Source of the DNA: Schaedlerella glycyrrhizinilytica_A
GTDB taxonomy: Bacteria; Bacillota; Clostridia; Lachnospirales; Lachnospiraceae
Length of the DNA stretch: 64,000 bases
Assembly (NCBI RefSeq): GCF_042852765.1
Contig: NZ_AP031414.1
Reading direction: 5' to 3' (one strand)
The notes beneath the pieces were generated by a model, which had not been told where the DNA came from, did not search any database, and saw only the letters and a program-made list of their open reading frames with translations. This document shows, piece after piece, positions 8,810-16,879 of this stretch (positions are counted from its first letter, which is position 1; each line of letters opens with the position of its first letter). Both the position numbers and the translations under genes were made by a program.

Positions 8810-9436
8810 ATGTGGAATTATGAAAAACGCTTACAGTATCCCGTTAAAATCACACAGACAAATCCAAAGATCGCGCAGATCATCATCACGCAATTCGGCG
8901 GACCTGACGGCGAACTTGCCGCCTCTATGCGTTATCTGGCTCAAAGATATACAATGCCATATAACGAAGTCACCGGAACACTTACCGATATCGGCACGGA
9001 AGAATTAGCCCACCTCGAAATGATATGTGCGATCGTTCATCAATTAACACGCAATCTGACACCGGAAGAAATCGAAAAATACGGTTTTGATAAATATTAT
9101 GTTGACCATACGCTTGCCCTCTGGCCACAGGCTGCCAGCGGTGCACCTTGGACGGCAACCTATTTTCAATCCAAAGGAGATCCGATTACAGATCTTCATG
9201 AAGATATGGCTGCGGAACAAAAGGCCCGGACCACTTATGATAATATCCTGCGGCTTGTGAAAGATCCTGAAATATGTGATCCGATCCGCTTCCTTAGAAA
9301 ACGTGAGATCGTGCATTATCAGCGTTTTGGTGAAAGTCTGAGAATCGTACAGGAGCATCTCGACAGCAAAAACTTCTATGCGATCAACCCGGAATTTGAC
9401 ATTCGCCAAACCTGTGACTGCCCGCAGCATAAATAG
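8810..9436 (+). CDS. cotJC: Manganese catalase-family spore coat protein CotJC
   Basis: The 208-aa protein is the CotJC type of dimanganese catalase fold, a four-helix ferritin-like bundle. Metal-ligand-type segments are visible: GTEELAHLEMICAIVHQL, EDMAAEQKARTTYDNIL and REIVHYQRFGESL, with Glu and His ligands in the expected order. In spores the protein sits in the coat, and related proteins have been shown to break down hydrogen peroxide. The protein is shorter than classical manganese catalases, as is usual for CotJC. AAGGAGG precedes ATG 8810 by about 10 nt. It is the last gene of the cotJABC operon and ends at a strong terminator. Confidence 0.92.
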   Translation: MWNYEKRLQYPVKITQTNPKIAQIIITQFGGPDGELAASMRYLAQRYTMPYNEVTGTLTDIGTEELAHLEMICAIVHQLTRNLTPEEIEKYGFDKYYVDHTLALWPQAASGAPWTATYFQSKGDPITDLHEDMAAEQKARTTYDNILRLVKDPEICDPIRFLRKREIVHYQRFGESLRIVQEHLDSKNFYAINPEFDIRQTCDCPQHK

Positions 9437-9459
9437 TAAAAAATCCGATAGAATATAGC

Positions 9460-9497
9460 AAAAGGCATGCCAAATTCCTATGAGGCATGCCTTTTCT
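9460..9497 (+). terminator. Terminator of the cotJABC operon
   Basis: AAAAGGCATGCC (9460-9471) pairs perfectly with GGCATGCCTTTT (9484-9495). The A and T flanks make it usable in both directions, so it may also stop tRNA-Pro transcripts from the minus strand. Confidence 0.88.
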
Positions 9498-9517
9498 TTA
9501 GGATAAAAAGATATTCT

Positions 9518-9563
9518 AGCGTCGGTGTACAAGGAGGCGTGTTTCCCCTTGCACATCGACGCT
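9518..9563 (-). repeat. Short form of a palindromic repeat element (same family as 40634-40903)
   Basis: The 17-bp ends AGCGTCGGTGTACAAGG and CCTTGCACATCGACGCT form an inverted repeat with two mismatches. Read on the minus strand, 9534-9560 matches 26 of 27 bases with the left end of the element at 40634, and the remainder matches its right end (40891-40907). It therefore equals that element with the inner 230 bp missing. It lies between the cotJ terminator and the 3' end of tRNA-Pro. Confidence 0.75.
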
Positions 9564-9581
9564 ATTCTTAGTTTCCGAAAA

Positions 9582-9656
9582 TCGGGGTGACAGGATTCGA
9601 ACCTGCGACCTCACGGCCCCCAGCCGGGCGCTCTAACCAAACTGAGCCACACCCCG
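9582..9656 (-). tRNA. tRNA-Pro, anticodon GGG
   Basis: Read on the minus strand, 75 nt fold into a cloverleaf. The acceptor stem CGGGGTG/CACCCCG has discriminator A, the D stem is GCTC/GAGC, the anticodon loop is CTGGGGG (anticodon GGG, proline) and the T arm is GCAGG-TTCGAAT-CCTGT. The anticodon stem has one C-U mismatch (positions 28-42), and the 3' CCA is not encoded. The gene stands alone with its own promoter. Confidence 0.93.
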
Positions 9657-9667
9657 ATAACGAATTC

Positions 9668-9696
9668 ATTATAACTGACATTTCAGAAAAAGTAAA
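9668..9696 (-). promoter_or_regulatory. Promoter of tRNA-Pro
   Basis: On the minus strand TTTACT (9696-9691), a 17-bp spacer and a perfect TATAAT (9673-9668) end 11 nt before the first tRNA base. Confidence 0.75.
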
Positions 9697-9831
9697 GTTC
9701 CCGATTGAAAATCACCTGTAAACCTGAATTTCGAGCAATTTCCTGATGTCCTCTTTTCTTTTTTTGTTTTATCAACTATAATAAAATAAATTATAGCGGT
9801 AGTGTACGAGAAAAAAGGAGTCGGACAAGAT

Positions 9832-10494
9832 ATGAATAAAGAAAGTAAAAAGGAAACATTTGCAGCGGATACATCGGGAAGAAGTGCGGCTGACTGGATC
9901 AGGGCGCTTCTTGTTTTGTTGTTTGGACTGGCAGTGGCGCATTTGGGAGTGACTTTATTTTTATTGTCCGATCTTGGAACCGATACATTTACCGTTTTTA
10001 TACAGGGGCTTTCCAGAACGGTGCATTTAAGTGTCGGGACCGTCCATGCGATCGTTCTCTGTATTTTGATGGTAGTCATGTTGATGACGACCAAGGGATA
10101 TGTAAAGCCGGGAACCGTTGTGTGTGCGTTTTTAGGCGGACCGATCATCGATCTGTTTACATGGATGCTGGGAGCGTGGATCAATGCGGATGCGGGAATG
10201 CCGATCCGGATCGGCAGTATGCTGGTCGGCTGTGTGGTTTTGGCGCTCGGGATGTCCATCGTGATCAACAGTAATGCAGGTACCGGTCCCAATGATCTGA
10301 TCGCGATCATTTTATCGGATAAAATCCCGGCGGTGGAATTCCGTTGGGTGCGTGTCGGATGTGACCTGTTTTTTGTTCTTCTCGGCTGTTTCCTCGGCGG
10401 AACTGTCGGGGCTGGGACGATCGTGGCAGTATTTTTGACGGGACCTCTTGTACAGTTCTGGCTTCCGAAAACCAAACGATTCATGCCAAAATAG
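9832..10494 (+). CDS. YczE/YitT-family integral membrane protein
   Basis: The 220-aa product is strongly hydrophobic, with about five membrane segments. Examples are WIRALLVLLFGLAVAHLGV near residue 25, a helix containing HAIVLCILMVVMLMT, and IGSMLVGCVVLALGMSIVI. The short motif NSNAGTGPNDLIA, and the general plan with a glycine-rich start of each segment, fit the YczE/YyaS/YitT family. These are presumed transporters or sensors of unknown substrate. ATG 9832 is used because AAAGGAG lies about 11 nt upstream; a GUG at 9802 is in frame but lies before that site. A possible -10 (TATAAT 9777-9782) has a poor -35. No terminator is evident before the asnB promoter. Confidence 0.82.
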   Translation: MNKESKKETFAADTSGRSAADWIRALLVLLFGLAVAHLGVTLFLLSDLGTDTFTVFIQGLSRTVHLSVGTVHAIVLCILMVVMLMTTKGYVKPGTVVCAFLGGPIIDLFTWMLGAWINADAGMPIRIGSMLVGCVVLALGMSIVINSNAGTGPNDLIAIILSDKIPAVEFRWVRVGCDLFFVLLGCFLGGTVGAGTIVAVFLTGPLVQFWLPKTKRFMPK

Positions 10495-10548
10495 TCTGCA
10501 GATAAACAGACGAAATAAAACAGACGTATTTAAAATACATCGAAACCG

Positions 10549-10577
10549 TTGTTTTTAATCAGGAAAACAGATATAAT
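10549..10577 (+). promoter_or_regulatory. Promoter of asnB
   Basis: TTGTTT (10549-10554), 17-bp spacer and perfect TATAAT (10572-10577). It leaves a leader of about 140 nt before the asnB start. Confidence 0.75.
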
Positions 10578-10582
10578 ATAGG

Positions 10583-10631
10583 ACAGGTTTTATTTCCCGG
10601 AGAATGTTATGGGAAGAGAACCTGCCTTTTT
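10583..10631 (+). promoter_or_regulatory. Terminator-like hairpin in the asnB leader (possible attenuator)
   Basis: CAGGTT (10584-10589) pairs with AACCTG (10619-10624) and an inner TTCCC (10594-10598) pairs with GGGAA (10611-10615), followed by CCTTTTT. It lies just downstream of the -10, so it could end transcription within the leader. No T-box or recognisable riboswitch was seen around it. Confidence 0.5.
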
Positions 10632-10726
10632 AGTACAACAAAAGTGCTTTTCGTATCTGTGGAAATGATGGATTATTAGATACTGGGCACATGACAACGA
10701 CTGACTATATGGAAAAGGAGTTTTTT

Positions 10727-12607
10727 ATGTGTGGATTTGCAGGATTTGTCGGCGAAGTTGAAAACAGGAATCAGGTGCTGACAGATATGATGAATACGAT
10801 CGTGCATCGTGGACCTGACAGTGAGGGGAGATATGTGGATGAAGATGCAGCGTTGGGATTTCGGCGTCTGAGTATTATTGATCTTTCGGAAGTCGGTGAT
10901 CAGCCATTATATAATGAAGATAAAACGTTGGTTCTTGTGTTCAACGGTGAGATTTATAACTATCAGGAACTTCGGAAAGAGCTTGTGGAAGCGGGACATG
11001 TATTTGCGTCCAATACGGATTCCGAGACGCTTGTACACGGATTTGAAGAATGGGGCGAAAAACTCGTGGATCGGTTGCGTGGGATGTATGCATTTGCGAT
11101 CTGGGATATAAAAAAGAAAAAATTATTTGCAGCCCGGGACATTTTCGGGATCAAACCGCTTTATTTTGCGCAGATGAACCAGACGCTTCTGTTTGGTTCA
11201 GAGATTAAATCTTTTCTGGAGCATCCGAAATTTGATAAGATTTTTAATGAGGATGCGCTGGGGAATTATCTTTCGTTTCAATTTGTGCCGTCTGATGAGA
11301 CATTTTTTAAGGGAGTGTTCTGCCTGCAGCCGGGACATTATTTTACCTATGAAAACGGGGAAATGAAGATCACGCGATATTTCGAGCCTGAGTTTACCGG
11401 GGACAGTACAAAAAGTTTCGAGGAAGTTGTGGACGAGATCGAAAAGGTGATGAAAGAATCGGTTGAGATGCACAAGATCAGCGATGTGGAAGTTGCGTCT
11501 TATCTTTCAAGCGGTGTGGATTCCAGTTATCTGACATATTTAGGACAGGTCGATCATACGTTTACTGTGGGATTTGAAGAGGGAAAATATAGCGAGATAC
11601 AGGATGCGAAAGAATTTGCGGAGAGTATCCGGATGCAGAATGATGCGAAAGTGATCACACCGGAAGAATATTGGGCAAGTCTGTCGGATGTACAGTATTA
11701 TATGGATGAACCGGTGGCGGATCCGGCGGCGGTCGCACTTTATTTTTTGAGCAGGGAAGCGGCGAAGAAAGTAAAAGTCGTGCTGTCGGGAGAGGGTTCG
11801 GATGAATTGTTCGGCGGCTATAATATTTACTGTGAACCGCTCCAGCATACCGGATTTGATAAGATCCCGATGGGGATCCGGAGAATGCTAGGGAAGTTTG
11901 CGGAATACTGTCTGCCGAGAGGGATGAAAGGCAGAGGTTTTCTGATGCGTCACGGTAAGACATTGGAAGAACGATATTTTGCAAATGCGACGAATATTTT
12001 TACGGAACGTGAGGCAAACCGGATTCTGAAAAGAGGATGTGAGCCGGGAATCCAAAAACTGACAAAGCCGTTGTACGATCGGGTAAAAGGGAAAGATCCG
12101 GTGACAAAGATGCAGTATGTGGATATGCATCTCTGGCTGGTGCATGATATCCTGATGAAAGGCGACAAGATGGGAATGGCCAATTCGCTGGAAGTGCGCG
12201 TGCCGTTCCTGGATAAAAAAGTACTGGAACTGGCGGAAACACTGCCGCTGGACTATAAAGTACGCGCGCCGAAGACGAAGGTGGCGCTTCGGGGAGCTGC
12301 GGAGCGCGTGATCCGAAGCAAAACGGCGGAAAAGAAAAAGCTGGGATTTCCGATTCCGATCCGTGTATGGCTTCGGGAGGAAAAGTATTATCAGATCGTG
12401 AAAAAAATGTTCACATCGGAGGCGGCGAAGCAATACTTTAATACGGAGCTGCTTGTGAAAATGCTTGATGACCATAAAAACGGGAAGAATTCCAATGAGA
12501 AAACAGACAACAGCCGGAAGATCTGGGCAGTCTATATCTTCCTTGTATGGTATGACCGGTTTTTCGGGCATGGAAAGCCGGTACATCCGAATGCGGCTGT
12601 GAAGTAG
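10727..12607 (+). CDS. asnB: Glutamine-hydrolysing asparagine synthetase / amidotransferase AsnB
   Basis: This 626-aa protein has the class II glutamine amidotransferase domain (residues 2 to about 210), with nucleophile Cys2 in MCGFAGFVG and the RGPDSEG and FNGEIYNYQEL segments. The ATP-pyrophosphatase domain (about 235-610) has the P-loop LSSGVDSSYL and the SGEGSDELFGGY motif. It moves ammonia from glutamine to an aspartate-type carboxyl group. ATG 10727 exposes Cys2 and has AAAGGAG upstream. A SEDS cell wall polymerase gene starts 22 nt after the stop. B. subtilis AsnB and corynebacterial LtsA of this family amidate meso-diaminopimelate in peptidoglycan precursors, so a wall role is at least as likely as asparagine supply. 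This last point is inference. Confidence 0.93.
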   Translation: MCGFAGFVGEVENRNQVLTDMMNTIVHRGPDSEGRYVDEDAALGFRRLSIIDLSEVGDQPLYNEDKTLVLVFNGEIYNYQELRKELVEAGHVFASNTDSETLVHGFEEWGEKLVDRLRGMYAFAIWDIKKKKLFAARDIFGIKPLYFAQMNQTLLFGSEIKSFLEHPKFDKIFNEDALGNYLSFQFVPSDETFFKGVFCLQPGHYFTYENGEMKITRYFEPEFTGDSTKSFEEVVDEIEKVMKESVEMHKISDVEVASYLSSGVDSSYLTYLGQVDHTFTVGFEEGKYSEIQDAKEFAESIRMQNDAKVITPEEYWASLSDVQYYMDEPVADPAAVALYFLSREAAKKVKVVLSGEGSDELFGGYNIYCEPLQHTGFDKIPMGIRRMLGKFAEYCLPRGMKGRGFLMRHGKTLEERYFANATNIFTEREANRILKRGCEPGIQKLTKPLYDRVKGKDPVTKMQYVDMHLWLVHDILMKGDKMGMANSLEVRVPFLDKKVLELAETLPLDYKVRAPKTKVALRGAAERVIRSKTAEKKKLGFPIPIRVWLREEKYYQIVKKMFTSEAAKQYFNTELLVKMLDDHKNGKNSNEKTDNSRKIWAVYIFLVWYDRFFGHGKPVHPNAAVK

Positions 12608-12629
12608 GCAAACGGACAGGGGAGATTCT

Positions 12630-13889
12630 ATGAGAAGCAGAACAGTGCAGCCGATTCAGCGGCGTGCAAATAAAAGAGACGACAGGGAGGAAAAGAAGCG
12701 GAGAAAGAAAAGATCGGGACTGGACAAAATATTTATCAGAGGAAATACACAATATTTTGATTTTGACTTGCTGCTCGTGATCATCTTTTTGATGTGTTTT
12801 GGTCTTGTCATGCTGTACAGTACAAGTGCTTACAGCGCACAGGCAGATTTTAACAATGACATGTTTTATTTTTCAAAACAGGCGTTTGTCGGAGTGGTGA
12901 GTTTCGGCGTGATGCTTCTGGTGTCGCGGATCGATTATCACTTTTACGGAGCATTTTCCTTTGAAATTTTTGTGTTTGCAATGATCATGATGGGGTTGGT
13001 GCAGACGCCTTTGGGAGTGACGATCTATGGGGCGAGACGGTGGATCCAGCTTCCGTTTAACATGACACTGCAGCCGTCGGAGATCACAAAGATCGCGGTG
13101 ATCCTGTTTATCTCCTATGAATTATGCCGTATGGGAAATAAAGTACAGACGAAAGACGGTACGATACGTATTTTTATGTTTGGCATCATGGCGGCGCTCG
13201 GTGTTTTTGTGCTGACAGATAATTTAAGTACGGCGGTGATCGTTATGGCGATCACCTGTGTGCTGTATTTTGTTGTTCATCCGAAGCTGAAACCTTTTTT
13301 GGCGATCATTGCGGCGGGAGCGGTTCTGGTTGTGATCGGCGTACAGATTTTGGCGATGACGGCGCTCAACAGTGATGACTTCCGAATCCGACGTATCGTT
13401 ACATGGCTGGATCCGGAAAATCATTCGGACACAGGTGGATTTCAGGTAATGCAGGGGCTGTATGCGATCGGATCCGGCGGTTTTTTCGGAAAGGGTCTGG
13501 GAAACAGTACCCAGAAGCTGGGTGTGATCCCCGAAGTGCAAAATGATATGATCCTCTCGATCGTCTGTGAAGAATTAGGCGTGTTCGGAGCGATCGTGAT
13601 CCTTTTGCTTTTTGGTCTTTTGCTTTATCGTCTGATGTTTATTGCAAGAAATGCTCCGGATCTGTATGGATCGCTTTTGGCAACCGGAATATTTGCCCAT
13701 ATTGCACTTCAAGTCGTATTGAATATCTCGGTTGTGACAAACCTGATCCCAACGACGGGAGTAACACTTCCGTTTATCAGTTATGGGGGTACTTCCATTT
13801 TGTTTCTGATGTCGGAGATGGGAATTGCATTGGGTGTATCGAGGAAGATCAAACTCCAAGGCATGGAAAAAAACTCTTTTCAGAAATAA
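12630..13889 (+). CDS. SEDS-family peptidoglycan glycosyltransferase (FtsW/RodA/SpoVE-like)
   Basis: The 419-aa protein has a basic cytoplasmic N terminus (about 45 residues) and about ten membrane helices. It carries family landmarks: VMLYSTSAY, RRWIQLPFNMTLQPSEITK, DNLSTAVIV, the large loop GLYAIGSGGFFGKGLGNS, QNDMILSIVCEELG and the C-terminal ISYGGTSILF. SEDS proteins polymerise lipid II together with a class B PBP. It is a second copy beside the ftsW of the division cluster (23743-24828). It follows asnB by 22 nt with GGGGAG before the ATG, so the two are probably one operon. Whether it serves division, elongation or the spore cortex (SpoVE role) cannot be told from sequence. Confidence 0.9.
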   Translation: MRSRTVQPIQRRANKRDDREEKKRRKKRSGLDKIFIRGNTQYFDFDLLLVIIFLMCFGLVMLYSTSAYSAQADFNNDMFYFSKQAFVGVVSFGVMLLVSRIDYHFYGAFSFEIFVFAMIMMGLVQTPLGVTIYGARRWIQLPFNMTLQPSEITKIAVILFISYELCRMGNKVQTKDGTIRIFMFGIMAALGVFVLTDNLSTAVIVMAITCVLYFVVHPKLKPFLAIIAAGAVLVVIGVQILAMTALNSDDFRIRRIVTWLDPENHSDTGGFQVMQGLYAIGSGGFFGKGLGNSTQKLGVIPEVQNDMILSIVCEELGVFGAIVILLLFGLLLYRLMFIARNAPDLYGSLLATGIFAHIALQVVLNISVVTNLIPTTGVTLPFISYGGTSILFLMSEMGIALGVSRKIKLQGMEKNSFQK

Positions 13890-13974
13890 AAAAGTATGGT
13901 ATATTTGTATGCGGTATTAAAAACTACATGAAATAGAAGTGTACTATATTATATATGGTTTTGGAGGTAAGGAT

Positions 13975-14814
13975 ATGGAATATAAAATCGTTTTGGACAG
14001 CTGCGGAGAATTGACACCGGAGATGAAAGCGACAGGCATATTTGAATCTGTTGCACTCAGCATGCAGGTGGGAGAGGAAACGATCGTGGATGACGCCGGA
14101 TTCGATCAGGCAGATTTTTTGAAAAAAGTAGCGGCATGCAGTGAATGTCTGAAATCTTCCTGTCCGTCGCCGGAACGATATATGGAGAGTTATTCCGGAG
14201 ATGCGAAGCGGGTTTACGTCGTTACACTTTCCGCGGAATTAAGCGGATCTTATAACAGTGCGGAGCTTGGGAAGAATTTGTATGCGGAAGAGTATGGAGA
14301 TAAGGACATATATATCTTTAATTCCAGATCCGCATCCGTGGGGGAAACCTTGATCGCATTGAAGATCCGGGAATGTGAAGAGGCGGGAATGTCGTTTGAG
14401 AAAGTCATTGAAACCGTGGAGGAATATATCGAAACACAGAATACGTATTTTGTGTTGGAAGATCTGGATACGCTGCGGAAGAATGGAAGACTTACCGGCA
14501 TCAAATCACTGGTTGCGGGGGCTCTGAACATCAAACCTGTCATGGGAGCGACTCCGGAGGGGACGATCCGGCAGATCGGACAGGCGAGAGGCATGAAGCG
14601 CGCACTGGCAAGGATGGTAGAACAGGTGGCGGCAGATGCCGAGAATACAAAGACCAAGATTCTTGCCATCGCACATTGTAACTGCAGGGAGCGAGCATTG
14701 GATATCGAGCGGCAGCTTCTTGCAAAGATGGAAGTGAAATCCAGCTTTATTGTGGATACGGCGGGAATCAGTACGATGTACGCCAATGACGGCGGCATCA
14801 TCGTTGTGATCTAG
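13975..14814 (+). CDS. DegV family fatty-acid-binding protein
   Basis: The 279-aa product shows the DegV fold: N-terminal YKIVLDSCGELTPEM, the conserved SCPSPERYMESY loop, VYVVTLSAELSGSYNSAELG, and C-terminal GHAP-equivalent segments (AIAHCNCRERALDIE, DTAGISTMYANDGGIIVV). DegV (FakB-like) proteins bind a fatty acid, and some hand it to FakA kinase for phospholipid synthesis. ATG 13975 is preferred, with TTTGGAGG about 8 nt upstream; the frame is open from 13939. The gene is followed 12 nt later by a small membrane protein gene with its own ribosome site, so they are likely co-transcribed. No fakA is present in the window. Confidence 0.9.
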   Translation: MEYKIVLDSCGELTPEMKATGIFESVALSMQVGEETIVDDAGFDQADFLKKVAACSECLKSSCPSPERYMESYSGDAKRVYVVTLSAELSGSYNSAELGKNLYAEEYGDKDIYIFNSRSASVGETLIALKIRECEEAGMSFEKVIETVEEYIETQNTYFVLEDLDTLRKNGRLTGIKSLVAGALNIKPVMGATPEGTIRQIGQARGMKRALARMVEQVAADAENTKTKILAIAHCNCRERALDIERQLLAKMEVKSSFIVDTAGISTMYANDGGIIVVI

Positions 14815-14826
14815 GAGGAAAAGAAG

Positions 14827-15063
14827 ATGAGTCAGGAAAAGGTAGAACGTTATAAAAAAGAAAAAGCAAATCGGAAACAGGCGATGAAAAAGCAGCGTAT
14901 CATGAATGTGATGCGGAAATGTGTCCTCTCGCTTGCGGCGCTTGCGCTTGTTGGATGGCTTGGATATTCGGCGTATGATACTTATACTGCAAACCAGGAG
15001 CGGGAAGTAGTGGCTGTAAACTATGACGCGCTGAATACTTATCTGGGCGGATTGGCAGAATAG
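14827..15063 (+). CDS. Small single-pass membrane protein of unknown function
   Basis: This 78-aa protein was not recognised. It has a very basic, Lys/Arg/Gln-rich N-terminal segment (about residues 1-30), one membrane helix CVLSLAALALVGWLGYSAYD (about 36-55), and a short outer tail ending NYDALNTYLGGLAE. It starts 12 nt after degV behind AGGAGG, and the coding style matches its neighbours, so the frame is believable. Orientation should be N-in by the positive-inside rule. It is followed by a terminator, making it the last gene of the degV unit. Confidence 0.7.
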   Translation: MSQEKVERYKKEKANRKQAMKKQRIMNVMRKCVLSLAALALVGWLGYSAYDTYTANQEREVVAVNYDALNTYLGGLAE

Positions 15064-15137
15064 AAGATGTTAATGTCAGTGGAAAAAGGATCTGAGTGCT
15101 TTGTCCACGGAGACCATTATAACAAATAGAAGAAATA

Positions 15138-15192
15138 AAAACGATACGTACCGGTGGGAAATGCTCCTGCCGGGAACGTATCGTTTTTTTTG
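15138..15192 (+). terminator. Terminator upstream of the division cluster
   Basis: AAAACGATACGT (15138-15149) pairs perfectly with ACGTATCGTTTT (15176-15187), followed by more T. It separates the degV unit from mraZ. Confidence 0.88.
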
Positions 15193-15267
15193 TATAGGGA
15201 AATCATTGCGTTTACAAAAGAAAGTGAATACTTTTCTGTGAAAATTCTGAAAACAGAGAAAAAGTGC

Positions 15268-15296
15268 TTGAAAAAGGGAAAAAGGTGGGGTACAAT
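15268..15296 (+). promoter_or_regulatory. Promoter of the mraZ division/cell-wall operon
   Basis: TTGAAA (15268-15273), exactly 17 bp, TACAAT (15291-15296). It is 80 nt before the mraZ start, and the MraZ boxes lie directly downstream of it. Confidence 0.8.
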
Positions 15297-15301
15297 GGTT
15301 T

Positions 15302-15350
15302 CAAGTGGTAGGAAGTGGTGAATTGTGGAATAAAGTGGGGAGAAAGTGGG
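15302..15350 (+). promoter_or_regulatory. Array of five MraZ-binding boxes
   Basis: Five near-direct repeats with about 10-bp period sit between the promoter and mraZ: CAAGTGGTAG, GAAGTGGTGA, ATTGTGGAAT, AAAGTGGGGA and GAAAGTGGGA. MraZ is known to bind GTGG-type repeats at this spacing in front of its own operon. Their position downstream of the -10 fits autorepression. Confidence 0.78.
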
Positions 15351-15376
15351 ACCCACTTGTTACAAAGGAGTTCTGA

Positions 15377-15814
15377 ATGTTACTAGGGGAGTTTAATCAC
15401 AGCATTGATGAAAAAGGCCGTTTGATTATTCCAGCCAAGTTACGGGACGATCTGGGAGACAGTTTCGTGATCTGTAACGGACTGGAGGGCTGTTTGTTTG
15501 TGTATTCCCAGGAAGAATGGAGCAAATTTGTCGCAGAACTGGAAACCTTGCCACGCATGAATAAAGACGCCAGAATATTCAAACGTTATTTCTTTGGAAG
15601 CGCTTCAGAAGGAACATTTGATAAACAGGGGAGAGTAAATGTTCCGGCATCACTTCGGAAAGCGGCACATCTTGAAAAGGACGTTGTCCTTGTGGGAGTT
15701 CAGGATCGTGTGGAAATCTGGGATAAAGAGCTTTGGGAAGAAAAGAGCATGGTCAGCGAAGAAGATCTGGATGCAATTGCAGAACGTATGGAAGCGATCG
15801 GTATTCGCATCTGA
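15377..15814 (+). CDS. mraZ: Transcriptional regulator MraZ
   Basis: The 145-aa product has two SpoVT/AbrB-like DNA-binding halves, each with the DxxGR signature: SIDEKGRLIIPAKLR near residue 10 and TFDKQGRVNVPASLR near residue 81. MraZ forms ring-shaped oligomers that bind repeated GTGG boxes and control the division and cell wall operon. Such boxes are present at 15302-15350. ATG 15377 follows AAAGGAG by 7 nt. It is the first gene of the cluster; rsmH starts 55 nt after the stop. Length and domain plan are normal. Confidence 0.96.
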   Translation: MLLGEFNHSIDEKGRLIIPAKLRDDLGDSFVICNGLEGCLFVYSQEEWSKFVAELETLPRMNKDARIFKRYFFGSASEGTFDKQGRVNVPASLRKAAHLEKDVVLVGVQDRVEIWDKELWEEKSMVSEEDLDAIAERMEAIGIRI

Positions 15815-15869
15815 TCCGGCAGCAAAAAAGATTTCCGGAATTTTTTGCAGAACATGAACGGAGGAACAT

Positions 15870-16829
15870 ATGGCATTTCAGCACACATCAGTATTACTGG
15901 AAGAGACGATTGACGGTCTGGCAGTGAAGCCGGACGGGATTTATGTTGATGCAACACTTGGCGGAGGCGGACACGCTTTCGAAGTGTGCAGCCGTTTAAA
16001 CGGCAACGGGAGATTTATAGGGATAGACCAGGATGCTGCGGCGATCGAAGCTGCGGGAGAACGGTTGAAAGACTTCGGGGAGAAAGTTACGATAATCCGG
16101 AGCAATTATCGTGAACTGAAGTCAGTACTTCGCTCCATAGGGGTTGAGAAAGTCGATGGGATCGTGCTTGATCTGGGCGTATCATCTTATCAGTTGGATA
16201 CGGCAGAGCGGGGATTCTCCTATCGCGCAGATGCATCCTTGGATATGCGGATGGATCAGAGACAGCAGACAACGGCAAAAGATATTGTCAACACATACAG
16301 TGAAACAGAGCTGTACCGGGTGATCCGGGATTATGGGGAAGACAAGTTTGCGAAAAACATTGCAAAGCATATTGTGATGGAACGTGAAAAGAATCCCATT
16401 GAGACTACGGGACAGCTGAATGAAGTGATCAGGAGAGCGATTCCGATGAAGTTCCAGAAGAACGGAGGACATCCGTCGAAGAGGACGTTCCAGGCAATTC
16501 GGATTGAATTGAATCGGGAGCTGGAAGTTTTGAGGGAATCGTTGGATGAGATGATCGATATGCTGAATCCGGGAGGAAGGATCTGCATCATCACATTTCA
16601 CTCTCTGGAGGACAGGATCGTGAAGAGCGCATTTCGGAAAAATGAAGATCCGTGTACCTGTCCGAGTCATTTCCCGGTCTGCGTCTGTGGAAATGTTTCA
16701 AAAGGAAAAGTAATCACAAGAAAACCAATTCTTCCAGGGGAGGAAGAACTGGAAAACAACAGCCGTTCCAAGAGCGCGAAACTTCGGATTTTCGAGCGGT
16801 GCGGGGACGGAAAAGGGAGTCAGAAATAG
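15870..16829 (+). CDS. rsmH: 16S rRNA (cytosine-1402-N4)-methyltransferase RsmH (MraW)
   Basis: This 319-aa enzyme methylates N4 of C1402 in the decoding centre of 16S rRNA using S-adenosylmethionine. The SAM-binding start VDATLGGGGHAFEVCSRL, the acidic segment IGIDQD, the conserved DGIVLDLGVSSYQLD and the C-terminal ICIITFHSLEDRIVK are all visible, and the length is normal (about 310). CGGAGG lies just before ATG 15870. It has its usual place between mraZ and ftsL in the division cluster. The downstream gene starts 50 nt later. Confidence 0.96.
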   Translation: MAFQHTSVLLEETIDGLAVKPDGIYVDATLGGGGHAFEVCSRLNGNGRFIGIDQDAAAIEAAGERLKDFGEKVTIIRSNYRELKSVLRSIGVEKVDGIVLDLGVSSYQLDTAERGFSYRADASLDMRMDQRQQTTAKDIVNTYSETELYRVIRDYGEDKFAKNIAKHIVMEREKNPIETTGQLNEVIRRAIPMKFQKNGGHPSKRTFQAIRIELNRELEVLRESLDEMIDMLNPGGRICIITFHSLEDRIVKSAFRKNEDPCTCPSHFPVCVCGNVSKGKVITRKPILPGEEELENNSRSKSAKLRIFERCGDGKGSQK

Positions 16830-16879
16830 ATCTGTCAGGAAGGGGAGAGCCTGACAGAACAGAAAGGGGCAGATGAATC

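Noticed and set aside
9518..9563. Short palindrome as an ordinary terminator
   Set aside because: There is no T tract beside it, a good terminator already lies at 9460-9497, and its sequence matches the ends of the repeat element at 40634.
10583..10726. T-box riboswitch in the asnB leader
   Set aside because: No T-box consensus (AGGGTGGNACCGCG-like) or specifier hairpin is present.
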